Shown: positions 63,294-64,000 of the stretch, one piece after another
Layout of the letters: each line of letters starts with the position of its first letter
Position numbering within the stretch: position 1 is the stretch's first letter
Source of the DNA: an uncultured Clostridia bacterium
GTDB taxonomy: Bacteria; Bacillota; Clostridia; Christensenellales; Borkfalkiaceae
Assembly (NCBI GenBank): GCA_949290575.1
Contig: CASESJ010000001.1
Coordinates: forward strand, 591,912-655,911
Length of the DNA: 64,000 bases
Reading direction: 5' to 3'
Position numbers and translations under genes: made by a program
The notes under the pieces: model-generated
The model's input: only the letters and a program-made list of their open reading frames with translations
Database searches by the model: none
Told to the model about the DNA's origin: nothing

Positions 63294-63324
63294 TATCCGT
63301 AATAAATTTTTTTAAATAAAAAAG

Positions 63325-63350
63325 CGCAACCGACTTAAGTCGTGCTTGCG
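63325..63350 (-). terminator. Second terminator downstream of 5S
   Basis: CGCAA...CGACTTAAGTCG...TTGCG imperfect palindrome followed on minus by CTTTTTTATTT. Confidence 0.6.
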
Positions 63351-63535
63351 TTTTACTTAAATCGGGCAACTTGCTTTCTCGCCGCCATTGCTGTTCTCAT
63401 GGCGGCTCGGGCATCGCAAACGCCTGACATTTGCGTTTACTCATCGCGTTCGGCACGGACAGCGGATGTCCGCCGTCCTGAAAATTGTCTCGCTCGTCCT
63501 CGCGGGTACACAAGGTTAGCAATTTTAATAAAAAA
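63351..63535. other. Region between 5S terminator and second terminator
   Basis: No convincing gene. Contains a copy-like piece of the 5S 3' end (63358-63380) and a hairpin of nine pairs with one G-U at about 63459-63480. Two tiny frames of 15 codons are present on minus but have no clear ribosome-binding site. Confidence 0.4.
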
Positions 63536-63536
63536 A

Positions 63537-63566
63537 AAGAAGTACCAACATTTGTTAGTACTTCTT
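63537..63566 (-). terminator. Terminator of the rRNA operon
   Basis: AAGAAGTAC...GTACTTCTT stem followed on minus by a run of T's, just past 5S. Confidence 0.88.
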
Positions 63567-63574
63567 GATTGAAA

Positions 63575-63690
<116 letters not shown>

Positions 63691-63922
63691 ATGATATTAT
63701 AACGGCACAATACCGATATAAACTTGATTTTCTGCTTGTAAGACGAAATTTCCTTCGACTTTAAAGCATTTTCAATCTTCACTTTTTCCTGCGAAGACTG
63801 ACAACTGCATAGCTTTGAAATAAGATAAAGAAAAAAGGTTTTTGTACGCTCGTTAAAATTGTAGCTGTATCTCTTTTTGTTTAGGATTCGTAAAATTTTA
63901 TCTGTTTTTCTCAACTTTTGTT
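63691..63922 (-). other. 23S-5S internal spacer
   Basis: About 230 A/T-rich bases with no tRNA gene. A hairpin TCTCAAC-AAAA-GTTGAGA directly follows the 23S end and is probably part of the processing stem region. Confidence 0.6.
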
Positions 63923-64000
63923 GAGATCAAGCCCTCGACCTATTAGTATCGGTCAGCTTATACATTGCTGCATTTACACCTCCGACCTATCAACCTTGTA
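63923..64000 (-). rRNA. 23S ribosomal RNA (3' end, partial)
   Basis: Minus-strand GCTGACCGATACTAATAGGTCGAGGGCTTGAT is the standard 23S 3' end. The gene continues past the right edge. Confidence 0.9.

Noticed and set aside
63691..63922. tRNA gene in the 23S-5S spacer
   Set aside because: No cloverleaf or TTCRA-type T-arm can be found.

Overview
The window reads as chromosomal core sequence from an anaerobic Gram-positive bacterium of the Clostridia. The evidence is a c-di-AMP cyclase of the CdaA type, a T-box leader on a cysteine operon, a tetrahydrofolate-type riboswitch on a folate operon, PPi-type phosphofructokinase, rubredoxin/ferredoxin proteins, a HelD-type helicase and DUF421/DUF4363 membrane proteins. 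An uncultured gut lineage near Christensenellales is a guess from gene style only. I saw no insertion sequence, prophage, CRISPR array or tRNA gene. Most genes lie on the minus strand, and the rRNA operon whose 23S and 5S 3' ends sit at the right edge is also on that strand.

Layout. 1-318: start of a family 2 glycosyltransferase. 443-3900: operon cdaA, a 38-residue membrane peptide resembling only the anchor of CdaR, a DUF1015 protein, then aspartokinase. 4039-12786: operon of a very large DUF4011/DUF3320 helicase-nuclease, comEC and holA, with a palindrome on its promoter. 13129-13596: XRE-type regulator. 13748-17026: glycosyltransferase plus a two-gene ABC exporter. 17163-19535: HelD. 19822-25368: a small membrane protein, guaB, guaA, a PPC-domain protein, an rRNA methylase and pyrophosphatase. 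26440-30726: lepA, acetyltransferase, MGMT-like protein, hemW, acetyltransferase. 30927-32969: EF-G-like GTPase on plus. 33029-38725: ppx with HD domain, maf, a divergent MreB-like protein, an EAL phosphodiesterase and an acetyltransferase. 38984-42437: folate operon folC-folE-folP-folBK under a THF-type riboswitch. 42472-43514: DUF421-DUF4363 pair. 43565-45841: large lipoprotein. 45977-46231: small protein with an apparent AUU start. 46283-50305: phosphofructokinase, PHP phosphatase, a membrane protein. 50538-55968: rpsI-rplM, alaS, and cysE-cysS under a Cys T-box. 55978-58005: potassium uptake trkH-trkA. 58220-58978: DeoR regulator. 59096-63221: small membrane and metal-binding proteins, a DUF89 phosphatase, and a double-rubredoxin protein with a ferredoxin. 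63575-64000: 5S rRNA and the 3' end of 23S rRNA.

Points most worth a second look are: (1) the CdaR-anchor micropeptide coupled to cdaA; (2) several promoters whose -10 box sits about 6 bases before the ATG, predicting leaderless mRNAs; (3) the AUU-start small gene; (4) a short AlaRS lacking C-Ala and carrying an odd tail; (5) ComEC with its metallo-hydrolase motif lost; (6) an MreB-like protein with altered ATP-binding loop at a maf locus where mreCD is replaced by an EAL protein; (7) a Fur/PerR-like palindrome at the rubredoxin gene. I did not find a clear, wholly novel multigene system; the closest candidate is the helicase-nuclease/comEC/holA operon. Family assignments come from recognised motifs, not database searches.
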